This document shows, piece after piece, positions 20,564 through 32,863 of a stretch of 64,000 nucleotides of DNA. This stretch comes from Nemertoderma westbladi. Lineage: Eukaryota; Xenacoelomorpha; Nemertodermatida; Nemertodermatidae. Every line of letters starts with the position of its first letter. Positions within the stretch are counted from its first letter, which is position 1. The notes below the pieces were generated by a model. The model was not told where the DNA came from, made no database searches, and was given only the letters and a program-made list of their open reading frames with translations. Made by a program: the position numbers and the translations under genes. The stretch lies in assembly GCA_032718475.1 (NCBI GenBank), contig JAUCBJ010003608.1, positions 1-64,000 on the forward strand, in the 5' to 3' direction.

Positions 20564-20922
20564 TTGCCCACGGATTGGTTAGAATACACGCCAAACTTCG
20601 ATTTAAGTTCTTAAGTTGGTGAAAAAATTTATTTTGATAAATGTATATAGTCCTGAGACTGAGAGCGCCAATGATTATTGGTGAATCTTCTTGAAAACAT
20701 ACAGAGGTGTACGAAATTTGGCATGTTGTCTGTGATATTCCACACTAATGTTACAATTATGTGTGTCTGTTACAAGTGATTGCCGCACTATTGTCTTTTA
20801 TCAAGTTTGTTAACGATTCTAGCCATTATAAATATATTTCAATAAGTACGTGCGTGCCCTAAGTCACCGATGCATAGATGCCGGTAAGGTTACAGTTAGA
20901 CCGGTCAGTGACAAAAAAAGTC
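20564..20922. other. No gene recognised
   Basis: Unique AT-rich sequence between the E-box array and the foldback element. No supported feature. Confidence 0.45.
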
Positions 20923-21108
20923 TAGGTTTGGCTTATATTTCGAACTACAGTTCTTATTCAAAAGCCTACTGACTCTGTTTAAGTAGCAAGAAATGAAGTA
21001 AATAATAAATAAATCTCTGTAATGAATGTGTTAATTTCTTGCTACTTAAACAGAGTCAGGGCGGGGCTTTTGAATAAGAATTGTAGTTCGAAATATAAGC
21101 CAAACCTA
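20923..21108. mobile_element. Foldback/MITE with about 75-bp arms, possibly TA-flanked
   Basis: The arm from TAGGTTTGGCTTATATTTCG (20923) to GTAGCAAGAAAT (about 20994) returns inverted at about 21030-21108, ending AAATATAAGCCAAACCTA. The arms match almost perfectly except for a few substitutions and a small GCGGGG-containing insertion; the loop is about 35 bases. Both ends are TA next to GGTTTGG/CCAAACC, as expected for Tc1/mariner-type MITEs. A partial extra end (TTTCGAAATATAAGCCAAAT) lies just outside, near 21135. Confidence 0.65.
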
Positions 21109-21717
21109 CACTCTATAATAAATACTTCGAAATTTCGAAATATAAGCCAAATCATGTTCATTGCATTCTATTTATTTTGAACAGGGTTAACCTGTTGGTT
21201 CGTTTAAAGCCAGCTTGCCGCAGTTCTAGTTAAAGAAGAGTAGTTATTATAACTATAAGCTAGTAAGTCAGTTGTGAGTATTAATAAACAGGTAATTAAT
21301 TTATATTATTGCTATTTTATACCATAGATGACGTAGGCTGGTTTTATCATGATTATAATGGTGCAGTTTACTCTATTGTTTGATGTAATAGTCACCTTTT
21401 TTTAAATTATGTTTAAAGCCACAGTACATTATAAATCTATAATTAATTTTCAATTGCATTTTATTTTAAATATTATTCGAGCGTAACAATTATGTATATT
21501 AATCATTATATTTTTACATAGGGAGTGTAGCTATTCCATTATTGAATATTTAAATGTGAATGAAGACTTTAATAATATCTAACGGATATGTATAGTAAAA
21601 CAGCACAATATTTTTTAAAATAAATAAATATAAATAAGCAGACCTATAATAATCATTTTAATCAATTATTAAAATATTAAATAAATAAATGGATCTACGG
21701 GTCCAATTTGAGTGCCT
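21109..21717. other. No gene recognised
   Basis: AT-rich unique sequence leading into the 50-bp array. Apart from the partial foldback end near 21135, nothing is supported. Confidence 0.45.
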
Positions 21718-24700
21718 ACAGATGGAACGCCAGGTGCAGGTCGGATCCATGCGAGGGGACACTGGCTGCAGATGGAACGCCAGGTGCAGGTCGGATCCAT
21801 GCGAGGGGACACTGGCTGCAGATGGAACGCCAGGTGCAGGTCGGATCCATGCGAGGGGACACTGGCTGCAGATGGAACGCCAGGTGCAGGTCGGATCCAT
21901 GCGAGGGGACACTGGCTGCAGATGGAACGCCAGGTGCAGGTCGGATCCATGCGAGGGGACACTGGCTGCAGATGGAACGCCAGGTGCAGGTCGGATCCAT
22001 GCGAGGGGACACTGGCTGCAGATGGAACGCCAGGTGCAGGTCGGATCCATGCGAGGGGACACTGGCTGCAGATGGAACGCCAGGTGCAGGTCGGATCCAT
22101 GCGAGGGGACACTGGCTGCAGATGGAACGCCAGGTGCAGGTCGGATCCATGCGAGGGGACACTGGCTGCAGATGGAACGCCAGGTGCAGGTCGGATCCAT
22201 GCGAGGGGACACTGGCTGCAGATGGAACGCCAGGTGCAGGTCGGATCCATGCGAGGGGACACTGGCTGCAGATGGAACGCCAGGTGCAGGTCGGATCCAT
22301 GCGAGGGGACACTGGCTGCAGATGGAACGCCAGGTGCAGGTCGGATCCATGCGAGGGGACACTGGCTGCAGATGGAACGCCAGGTGCAGGTCGGATCCAT
22401 GCGAGGGGACACTGGCTGCAGATGGAACGCCAGGTGCAGGTCGGATCCATGCGAGGGGACACTGGCTGCAGATGGAACGCCAGGTGCAGGTCGGATCCAT
22501 GCGAGGGGACACTGGCTGCAGATGGAACGCCAGGTGCAGGTCGGATCCATGCGAGGGGACACTGGCTGCAGATGGAACGCCAGGTGCAGGTCGGATCCAT
22601 GCGAGGGGACACTGGCTGCAGATGGAACGCCAGGTGCAGGTCGGATCCATGCGAGGGGACACTGGCTGCAGATGGAACGCCAGGTGCAGGTCGGATCCAT
22701 GCGAGGGGACACTGGCTGCAGATGGAACGCCAGGTGCAGGTCGGATCCATGCGAGGGGACACTGGCTGCAGATGGAACGCCAGGTGCAGGTCGGATCCAT
22801 GCGAGGGGACACTGGCTGCAGATGGAACGCCAGGTGCAGGTCGGATCCATGCGAGGGGACACTGGCTGCAGATGGAACGCCAGGTGCAGGTCGGATCCAT
22901 GCGAGGGGACACTGGCTGCAGATGGAACGCCAGGTGCAGGTCGGATCCATGCGAGGGGACACTGGCTGCAGATGGAACGCCAGGTGCAGGTCGGATCCAT
23001 GCGAGGGGACACTGGCTGCAGATGGAACGCCAGGTGCAGGTCGGATCCATGCGAGGGGACACTGGCTGCAGATGGAACGCCAGGTGCAGGTCGGATCCAT
23101 GCGAGGGGACACTGGCTGCAGATGGAACGCCAGGTGCAGGTCGGATCCATGCGAGGGGACACTGGCTGCAGATGGAACGCCAGGTGCAGGTCGGATCCAT
23201 GCGAGGGGACACTGGCTGCAGATGGAACGCCAGGTGCAGGTCGGATCCATGCGAGGGGACACTGGCTGCAGATGGAACGCCAGGTGCAGGTCGGATCCAT
23301 GCGAGGGGACACTGGCTGCAGATGGAACGCCAGGTGCAGGTCGGATCCATGCGAGGGGACACTGGCTGCAGATGGAACGCCAGGTGCAGGTCGGATCCAT
23401 GCGAGGGGACACTGGCTGCAGATGGAACGCCAGGTGCAGGTCGGATCCATGCGAGGGGACACTGGCTGCAGATGGAACGCCAGGTGCAGGTCGGATCCAT
23501 GCGAGGGGACACTGGCTGCAGATGGAACGCCAGGTGCAGGTCGGATCCATGCGAGGGGACACTGGCTGCAGATGGAACGCCAGGTGCAGGTCGGATCCAT
23601 GCGAGGGGACACTGGCTGCAGATGGAACGCCAGGTGCAGGTCGGATCCATGCGAGGGGACACTGGCTGCAGATGGAACGCCAGGTGCAGGTCGGATCCAT
23701 GCGAGGGGACACTGGCTGCAGATGGAACGCCAGGTGCAGGTCGGATCCATGCGAGGGGACACTGGCTGCAGATGGAACGCCAGGTGCAGGTCGGATCCAT
23801 GCGAGGGGACATTGGGTGCAGATGGAACGCCAGGTGCAGGTCGGATCCATGCGAGGGGACACTGGCTGCAGATGGAACGCCAGGTGCAGGTCGGATCCAT
23901 GCGAGGGGACACTGGCTGCAGATGGAACGCCAGGTGCAGGTCGGATCCATGCGAGGGGACACTGGCTGCAGATGGAACGCCAGGTGCAGGTCGGATCCAT
24001 GCGAGGGGACACTGGCTGCAGATGGAACGCCAGGTGCAGGTCGGATCCATGCGAGGGGACACTGGCTGCAGATGGAACGCCAGGTGCAGGTCGGATCCAT
24101 GCGAGGGGACACTGGCTGCAGATGGAACGCCAGGTGCAGGTCGGATCCATGCGAGGGGACACTGGCTGCAGATGGAACGCCAGGTGCAGGTCGGATCCAT
24201 GCGAGGGGACACTGGCTGCAGATGGAACGCCAGGTGCAGGTCGGATCCATGCGAGGGGACACTGGCTGCAGATGGAACGCCAGGTGCAGGTCGGATCCAT
24301 GCGAGGGGACACTGGCTGCAGATGGAACGCCAGGTGCAGGTCGGATCCATGCGAGGGGACACTGGCTGCAGATGGAACGCCAGGTGCAGGTCGGATCCAT
24401 GCGAGGGGACACTGGCTGCAGATGGAACGCCAGGTGCAGGTCGGATCCATGCGAGGGGACACTGGCTGCAGATGGAACGCCAGGTGCAGGTCGGATCCAT
24501 GCGAGGGGACACTGGCTGCAGATGGAACGCCAGGTGCAGGTCGGATCCATGCGAGGGGACACTGGCTGCAGATGGAACGCCAGGTGCAGGTCGGATCCAT
24601 GCGAGGGGACACTGGCTGCAGATGGAACGCCAGGTGCAGGTCGGATCCATGCGAGGGGACACTGGCTGCAGATGGAACGCCAGGTGCAGGTCGGATCCAT

Positions 24701-24950
24701 GCGAGGGGACACTGGCTGCAGATGGAACGCCAGGTGCAGGTCGGATCCATGCGAGGGGACACTGGCTGCAGATGGAACGCCAGGTGCAGGTCGGATCCAT
24801 GCGAGGGGACACTGGCTGCAGATGGAACGCCAGGTGCAGGTCGGATCCATGCGAGGGGACACTGGCTGCAGATGGAACGCCAGGTGCAGGTCGGATCCAT
24901 GCGAGGGGACACTGGCTGCAGATGGAACGCCAGGTGCAGGTCGGATCCAT
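21718..24950. repeat. 50-bp GC-rich minisatellite, about 65 nearly identical copies
   Basis: The unit is exactly 50 bases, beginning GATGGAACGCCAGGTGCAGG and containing GGATCC and CTGCAG. Copies look identical except one near 23811-23820 (ATTGGGTGCA instead of ACTGGCTGCA) and the first boundary copy. The unit is about 60 percent GC in an AT-rich neighbourhood. It has no stop codon in any of six frames, so every frame is open for over 3 kb; none is considered a gene. It abuts the next array with no unique spacer. Confidence 0.97.
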
Positions 24951-27900
24951 AAATATGGTAGAGATATAAATAAATAGGGTAGAGATAAATAAATATGGTA
25001 GAGATATAAATAAATAGGGTAGCGATATAAATAAATAGGGTAGAGATATAAATAAATAGGGTAGAGATATAAATAAATAGAGTAGAGATATAAATAAATA
25101 GGGTAGAGATATAAATAAATAGGGTAGCGATATAAATAAATAGGGTAGAGATATAAATAAATATGGTAGAGATATAAATAAATAGAGTAGAGATATAAAT
25201 AAATAGGGTAGAGATATAAATAAATAGAGTAGAGATATAAATAAATAGGGTAGAGATATAAATAAATAGGGTAGAGATATAAATAAATAGGGTAGAGATA
25301 TAAATAAATAGGGTACAGATATAAATAAATAGAGTAGAGATATAAATAAATAGGGTAGAGATATAAATAAATAGAGTAGAGATATAAATAAATAGGGTAG
25401 AGATATAAATAAATATGGTAGAGATATAAATAAATAGGGTAGAGATATAAATAAATAGGGTAGAGATATAAATAAATAGGGTAGAGATATAAATAAATAG
25501 GGTAGAGATATAAATAAATAGGGTAGAGATATAAATAAATAGGGTAGAGATATAAATAAATAGAGTAGAGATATAAATAAATAGGGTAGAGATATAAATA
25601 AATAGGGTAGAGATATAAATAATATTATATGGTAGAGATATAAATAAATAGGGTAGAGATATAAATAAATAGGGTAGAGATATAAATAAATAGGGTAGAG
25701 ATATAAATAAATAGGGTAGAGATATAAATAAATAGGGTAGAGATATAAATAAATAGGGTAGAGATATAAATAAATAGGGTAGAGATATAAATAAATAGGG
25801 TAGATATATAAATAAATAGGGTAGAGATATAAATAAATAGGGTAGAGATATAAATAAATAGGGTAGAGATATAAATAAATAGGGTAGAGATATAAATAAA
25901 TAGGGTAGAGATATAAATAATATTATATGGTAGATATATAAATAAATAGGGTAGAGATATAAATAAATAGGGTAGAGATATAAATAAATAGGGTAGAGAT
26001 ATAAATAAATAGGGTAGAGATATAAATAAATATGGTAGAGATATAAATAAATAGGGTAGAGATATAAATAAATAGGGTAGAGATATAAATAAATAGGGTA
26101 GCGATATAAATAAATAGGGTAGCGATATAAATAAATATGGTAGAGATATAAATAAATAGGGTAGAGATATAAATAAATAGGGTAGAGATATAAATAAATA
26201 GGGTAGAGATATAAATAAATAGGGTAGCGATATAAATAAATATGGTAGAGATATAAATAAATAGGGTAGAGATATAAATAAATATGGTAGAGATATAAAT
26301 AAATAGGGTAGAGATATAAATAAATAGGGTAGAGATATAAATAAATAGGGTAGAGATATAAATAAATATGGTAGAGATATAAATAAATAGGGTAGAGATA
26401 TAAATAAATAGGGTAGAGATATAAATAAATAGGGTAGAGATATAAATAAATAGGGTAGCGATATAAATAAATAGGGTAGCGATATAAATAAATATGGTAG
26501 AGATATAAATAAATAGGGTAGAGATATAAATAAATAGGGTAGAGATATAAATAAATAGGGTAGCGATATAAATAAATAGGGTAGCGATATAAATAAATAT
26601 GGTAGAGATATAAATAAATAGGGTAGAGATATAAATAAATAGGGTAGAGATATAAATAAATAGGGTAGAGATATAAATAAATAGGGTAGCGATATAAATA
26701 AATAGGGTAGCGATATAAATAAATATGGTAGAGATATAAATAAATAGGGTAGAGATATAAATAAATAGGGTAGAGATATAAATAAATAGGGTAGAGATAT
26801 AAATAAATAGGGTAGCGATATAAATAAATAGGGTAGCGATATAAATAAATAGGGTAGAGATATAAATAAATAGGGTAGCGATATAAATAAATAGGGTAGC
26901 GATATAAATAAATAGGGTAGAGATATAAATAAATAGGGTAGAGATATAAATAAATAGGGTAGAGATATAAATAAATAGGGTAGAGATATAAATAAATAGG
27001 GTAGAGATATAAATAAATAGGGTAGAGATATAAATAAATAGGGTAGCGATATAAATAAATAGGGTAGCGATATAAATAAATATGGTAGAGATATAAATAA
27101 ATAGGGTAGAGATATAAATAAATAGGGTAGAGATATAAATAAATAGGGTAGCGATATAAATAAATAGGGTAGCGATATAAATAAATATGGTAGAGATATA
27201 AATAAATAGGGTAGAGATATAAATAAATAGGGTAGAGATATAAATAAATAGGGTAGAGATATAAATAAATAGGGTAGCGATATAAATAAATAGGGTAGCG
27301 ATATAAATAAATATGGTAGAGATATAAATAAATAGGGTAGAGATATAAATAAATAGGGTAGAGATATAAATAAATAGGGTAGAGATATAAATAAATAGGG
27401 TAGCGATATAAATAAATAGGGTAGCGATATAAATAAATATGGTAGAGATATAAATAAATAGGGTAGAGATATAAATAAATAGGGTAGAGATATAAATAAA
27501 TAGGGTAGAGATATAAATAAATAGGGTAGCGATATAAATAAATATGGTAGAGATATAAATAAATAGGGTAGAGATATAAATAAATAGGGTAGAGATATAA
27601 ATAAATAGGGTAGAGATATAAATAAATAGGGTAGCGATATAAATAAATAGGGTAGCGATATAAATAAATATGGTAGAGATATAAATAAATAGGGTAGAGA
27701 TATAAATAAATAGGGTAGAGATATAAATAAATAGGGTAGAGATATAAATAAATAGGGTAGCGATATAAATAAATAGGGTAGCGATATAAATAAATATGGT
27801 AGAGATATAAATAAATAGGGTAGAGATATAAATAAATAGGGTAGAGATATAAATAAATAGGGTAGAGATATAAATAAATAGGGTAGAGATATAAATAAAT

Positions 27901-30276
27901 AGGGTAGAGATATAAATAAATAGGGTAGCGATATAAATAAATAGGGTAGCGATATAAATAAATAGGGTAGAGATATAAATAAATAGGGTAGAGATATAAA
28001 TAAATAGGGTAGAGATATAAATAAATAGGGTAGAGATATAAATAAATAGGGTAGAGATATAAATAATATTATATGGTAGATATATAAATAATATTATATG
28101 GTAGATATATAAATAAATAGGGTAGAGATATAAATAAATAGGGTAGAGATATAAATAAATAGGGTAGAGATATAAATAAATAGGGTAGAGATATAAATAA
28201 ATAGGGTAGAGATATAAATAAATAGGGTAGAGATATAAATAAATAGGGTAGAGATATAAATAAATAGGGTAGAGATATAAATAAATAGGGTAGAGATATA
28301 AATAAATAGGGTAGAGATATAAATAATATTATATGGTAGATATATAAATAATATTATATGGTAGATATATAAATAAATAGGGTAGAGATATAAATAAATA
28401 GGGTAGAGATATAAATAAATAGGGTAGAGATATAAATAAATAGGGTAGAGATATAAATAATATTATATGGTAGATATATAAATAAATAGGGTAGAGATAT
28501 AAATAAATAGGGTAGAGATATAAATAAATAGGGTAGAGATATAAATAATATTATATGGTAGATATATAAATAATATTATATGGTAGATATATAAATAAAT
28601 AGGGTAGAGATATAAATAAATAGGGTAGAGATATAAATAAATAGGGTAGAGATATAAATAAATAGGGTAGAGATATAAATAAATAGGGTAGAGATATAAA
28701 TAAATAGGGTAGAGATATAAATAAATAGGGTAGAGATATAAATAAATAGAGTAGAGATATAAATAATATTATATGGTAGATATATAAATAATATTATATG
28801 GTAGATATATAAATAAATAGGGTAGAGATATAAATAAATAGGGTAGAGATATAAATAAATAGGGTAGAGATATAAATAAATAGGGTAGAGATATAAATAA
28901 ATAGGGTAGAGATATAAATAAATAGGGTAGAGATATAAATAAATAGGGTAGAGATATAAATAAATATGGTAGTGATATAAATAAATAGGGTAGAGATATA
29001 AATAAATAGGGTAGAGATATAAATAAATAGGGTAGAGATATAAATAAATAGGGTAGAGATATAAATAAATAGGGTAGAGATATAAATAAATAGGGTAGAG
29101 ATATAAATAAATAGGGTAGAGATATAAATAAATAGGGTAGAGATATAAATAAATAGGGTAGAGATATAAATAAATAGGGTAGAGATATAAATAAATAGAG
29201 TAGAGATATAAATAAATAGGGTAGAGATATAAATAAATATGGTAGAGATATAAATAAATAGAGTAGAGATATAAATAAATAGGGTAGAGATATAAATAAT
29301 ATTATATGGTAGATATATAAATAAATAGGGTAGAGATATAAATAAATAGGGTAGAGATATAAATAAATAGGGTAGAGATATAAATAAATAGGGTAGAGAT
29401 ATAAATAAATAGGGTAGAGATATAAATAAATAGGGTAGAGATATAAATAATATTATATGGTAGATATATAAATAAATAGGGTAGAGATATAAATAAATAG
29501 GGTAGAGATATAAATAAATAGGGTAGAGATATAAATAAATAGGGTAGAGATATAAATAAATAGGGTAGAGATATAAATAAATAGGGTAGAGATATAAATA
29601 ATATTATATGGTAGAGATATAAATAAATAGGGTAGAGATATAAATAAATATGGTAGTGATATAAATAAATAGGGTAGAGATATAAATAAATAGGGTAGAG
29701 ATATAAATAAATAGGGTAGAGATATAAATAAATAGGGTAGTGATATAAATAAATAGGGTAGAGATATAAATAAATAGGGTAGAGATATAAATAAATAGGG
29801 TAGAGATATAAATAAATAGGGTAGAGATATAAATAAATAGAGTAGAGATATAAATAAATAGGGTAGAGATATAAATAAATAGGGTAGAGATATAAATAAA
29901 TAGGGTAGAGATATAAATAAATAGGGTAGAGATATAAATAAATAGGGTAGAGATATAAATAAATAGGGTAGAGATATAAATAAATAGGGTAGAGATATAA
30001 ATAAATAGGGTAGAGATATAAATAAATAGGGTAGAGATATAAATAAATAGGGTAGATATATAAATAAATATGGTAGTGATATAAATAAATAGGGTAGAGA
30101 TATAAATAAATAGGGTAGAGATATAAATAAATAGGGTAGAGATATAAATAAATAGGGTAGAGATATAAATAAATAGGGTAGATATATAAATAAATAGGGT
30201 AGAGATATAAATAAATAGGGTAGAGATATAAATAAATAGGGTAGATATATAAATAAATAGGGTAGAGATATAAATT
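24951..30276. repeat. 21-bp AT-rich minisatellite (about 250 copies) with higher-order structure
   Basis: The unit is 21 bases, AATAGGGTAGAGATATAAAT plus A. Variants include TATGG for TAGGG, AGCGAT for AGAGAT, and an AATATTATATGG insertion followed by TAGATAT. Between about 26.1 and 27.9 kb the variants recur in a fixed order (one TATGG unit, three or four plain units, two AGCGAT units), a higher-order repeat of about 6-7 monomers. The minus-strand frame FIYISTL is an artefact. Confidence 0.96.
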
Positions 30277-30279
30277 ACC

Positions 30280-30410
30280 AAATCAGGGAAAGGAGCAGGT
30301 TACAGAGACGGGACTTTCTAACCAAAACAATAAACGGTAACTTTACCGAATCAGGGAAAGGAACAGGTTACAGAGGCGGGATTTTCTAACCAAAATAATA
30401 AACAGTCACT
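30280..30410 (+). repeat. Two tandem copies of a 65-bp dispersed repeat
   Basis: Two head-to-tail copies each read AATCAGGGAAAGGAGCAGG, then TTACAGAGACGGGA and TTTCTAACCAAAACAATAAAC. A third, diverged copy is at 8905-8975. Confidence 0.6.
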
Positions 30411-30469
30411 TTACTAAATGAAGGAAATACTAGGTACCGGCATGCTGTGTACGAAAGTAATAAGAGGGC

Positions 30470-31818
30470 ATTTTTCTGACTGTTATCCAATAAGAGTTTC
30501 GTATTACATTTTCTGAATGTTATCCAATAAGAGTTTCGTATTACATTTTTCTGACTGTTATCCAATAAGTGTTTCTTATTACATTTTTCTGAATGTTATC
30601 CAATAAGAGTTTCGTATTACATTTTTCTGACTGTTATCCAATAAGAGTTTCGTATTACATTTTTCTGACTGTTATCCAATAAGAGTTTTGTATTACATTT
30701 TTCTGACTGTTATCCAATAAGAGTTTCGTATTACATTTTTCTGACTGTTATCCAATAAGAGTTTCGTATTACATTTTTCTGACTGTTATCCAATAAGAGT
30801 TTTGTATTACATTTTTCTGACTGTTATCCAATAAGAGTTTCGTATTACATTTTTCTGACTGTTATCCAATAAGAGTTTCGTATTACATTTTTCTGACTGT
30901 TATCCAATAAGTGTTTCTTATTACATTTTTCTGAATGTTATCCAATAAGAGTTTCGTATTACATTTTTCTGACTGTTATCCAATAAGAGTTTCGTATTAC
31001 ATTTTTCTGACTGTTATCCAATAAGAGTTTTGTATTACATTTTTCTGACTGTTATCCAATAAGAGTTTCGTATTACATTTTTCTGACTGTTATCCAATAA
31101 GAGTTTCGTATTACATTTTTCTGACTGTTATCCAATAAGTGTTTCTTATTACATTTTTCTGAATGTTATCCAATAAGAGTTTCGTATTACATTTTTCTGA
31201 CTGTTATCCAATAAGTGTTTCTTATTACATTTTTCTGAATGTTATCCAATAAGAGTTTCGTATTACATTTTTCTGACTGTTATCCAATAAGAGTTTCGTA
31301 TTACATTTTTCTGACTGTTATCCAATAAGAGTTTTGTATTACATTTTTCTGACTGTTATCCAATAAGAGTTTCGTATTACATTTTTCTGACTGTTATCCA
31401 ATAAGAGTTTCGTATTACATTTTTCTGACTGTTATCCAATAAGAGTTTCGTATTACATTTTTCTGACTGTTATCCAATAAGAGTTTCGTATTACATTTTT
31501 CTGACTGTTATCCAATAAGAGTTTCGTATTACATTTTTCTGACTGTTATCCTTCGTATTACATTTTTCTGACTGTTATCCAATAAGAGTTTCGTATTACA
31601 TTTTTCTGACTGTTATCCAATAAGAGTTTCGTATTACATTTTTCTGACTGTTATCCAATAAGAGTTTCGTATTACATTTTTCTGACTGTTATCCAATAAG
31701 AGTTTCGTATTACATTTTTCTGACTGTTATCCAATAAGAGTTTCGTATTACATTTTTCTGACTGTTATCCAATAAGAGTTTCGTATTACATTTTTCTGAC
31801 TGTTATCCAATAAGGGTT
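30470..31818. repeat. 38-bp minisatellite (about 35 copies)
   Basis: The unit is 38 bases, CTGACTGTTATCCAATAAGA then GTTTCGTATTACATTTTT. Linked variants (GTGTTTCTTATT followed in the next unit by CTGAATG) recur near 30.57, 30.91, 31.14 and 31.22 kb, showing block duplication. One unit near 31550 is truncated. Confidence 0.96.
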
Positions 31819-32113
31819 TCGAAAACGCTAAACTTATGTTCCGAATCATATTATTATTTATTGCAAAATAATCAAATTACGACGTATTATATTTATATAA
31901 CTGTAACATATTTATATACAATATAACTGTATATAATAATTTAATTAATATTAACTGTTGTTTTGCTGCACAATCGAAATAAAGAAAGGCAGCAGTGAGG
32001 ATAAAAGCGTACATATTAATAGAGTTTCGTTGAATTATTTAGAAATTCAATTGGAAAAAAAATTAAGAAAAAAATTAAGAGATATTATAAAGTAACAAAA
32101 TTCCTATTGATGT
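31819..32113. other. Intergenic, downstream of INTS12
   Basis: AT-rich sequence without coding signal between the 38-bp array and the INTS12 polyadenylation signal. Confidence 0.45.
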
Positions 32114-32123
32114 TTTATTTATT
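32114..32123 (-). promoter_or_regulatory. INTS12: INTS12 polyadenylation signal
   Basis: On the minus strand, AATAAATAAA (two overlapping AATAAA hexamers) lies about 15-25 bases after the INTS12 stop codon. This implies a very short 3' UTR. Confidence 0.65.
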
Positions 32124-32137
32124 CCAACTGAATAAGT

Positions 32138-32863
32138 TTACGGTTTCCCTTTCATAGCTATCCCTTTCTTATTAAAGTCACTGAAAGCATTGATAGTCCG
32201 GGTTGGTTGGCTTCTGCTTGTTGATTGGCCGGCTGGTAGGATAGGTCTGCCCGTTGATTGGGCAGCTTTCGCGCGCCTCAGAGCTTCGTTCCGTGCGTTA
32301 GCACTAAGTTTATTAGCCAATCCAGCGAGGCCTTTACCCCCTCCCCCACTGGACAGTAAATCTTTACCGATACCCAGAACACTCTTAGGCGAAGGAGGCG
32401 GGGCAAACAGACTCGAACCGACAAATGTCGGTGAGTCGGCTTTGCATACCAAGTTGTCCGATTTACTAACAGAGGCAGTTTTATTAATCGAAGTGTCCGA
32501 TTTAACGGATGTACTTTCGGTTTTAGGTGGAATGTTTTTAGACTTAGTGGTCACTCCCGTATTACCTGTTGGGTCGTCAAACATCGATATCAGTTTGAGA
32601 CCACCGCGTTCTTTACTTTGTTTACTTTGCACCGGAGGACCACTGGTGGATTTAACTACGTGAGTGGTCTGTTTAGCACCGGTTGTAGCCAGAGTAGAGG
32701 TCGCGTTACTAGGTGACGATTTACTACGTGATTGTGTAACCCGGGGCAACAAGGTTTTCGAAGCGTGATTTAGTTGCGCCCCTCTGTGGTTCTTATTGGA
32801 ATAGGAAGAGGCCAGTCCAGCGAGACCCATCCCACTGCCATTGTTACCACTTTGCGTTGTAAA
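32138..32863 (-). CDS. INTS12: Integrator complex subunit 12, terminal exon
   Basis: This is the last coding exon, running from an acceptor TTTATTTTATTTCAG immediately above 32863 to the stop at 32138-32140. It continues in phase 0 from the exon ending at 40696. The sequence is low-complexity, Ser/Thr/Lys-rich and basic, with MGLAGLASS and KGLAGLANKLSANARNEALRRAKAAQ, and ends in KGIAMKGKP. INTS12 C-termini in other animals are likewise Ser-rich with GL(T/A)GLA words. INTS12 is a PHD-finger subunit of the nuclear Integrator complex, which cleaves snRNA 3' ends and attenuates pol II transcription. Identification rests on the PHD exons upstream; this exon alone would be hard to assign. Confidence 0.8.
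   Translation of the reverse strand, partial: FTTQSGNNGSGMGLAGLASSYSNKNHRGAQLNHASKTLLPRVTQSRSKSSPSNATSTLATTGAKQTTHVVKSTSGPPVQSKQSKERGGLKLISMFDDPTGNTGVTTKSKNIPPKTESTSVKSDTSINKTASVSKSDNLVCKADSPTFVGSSLFAPPPSPKSVLGIGKDLLSSGGGGKGLAGLANKLSANARNEALRRAKAAQSTGRPILPAGQSTSRSQPTRTINAFSDFNKKGIAMKGKP

Noticed and set aside
21658-24977. Six overlapping open frames of over 1000 residues on both strands
   Set aside because: All come from a 50-bp unit without stops in any frame. No start context, codon bias or domain supports a protein.
29604-30281. Minus-strand FIYISTL repeat protein of 225 residues
   Set aside because: By-product of the 21-bp AT-rich array. The same unit is broken by variants elsewhere in the array and no gene signal adjoins.
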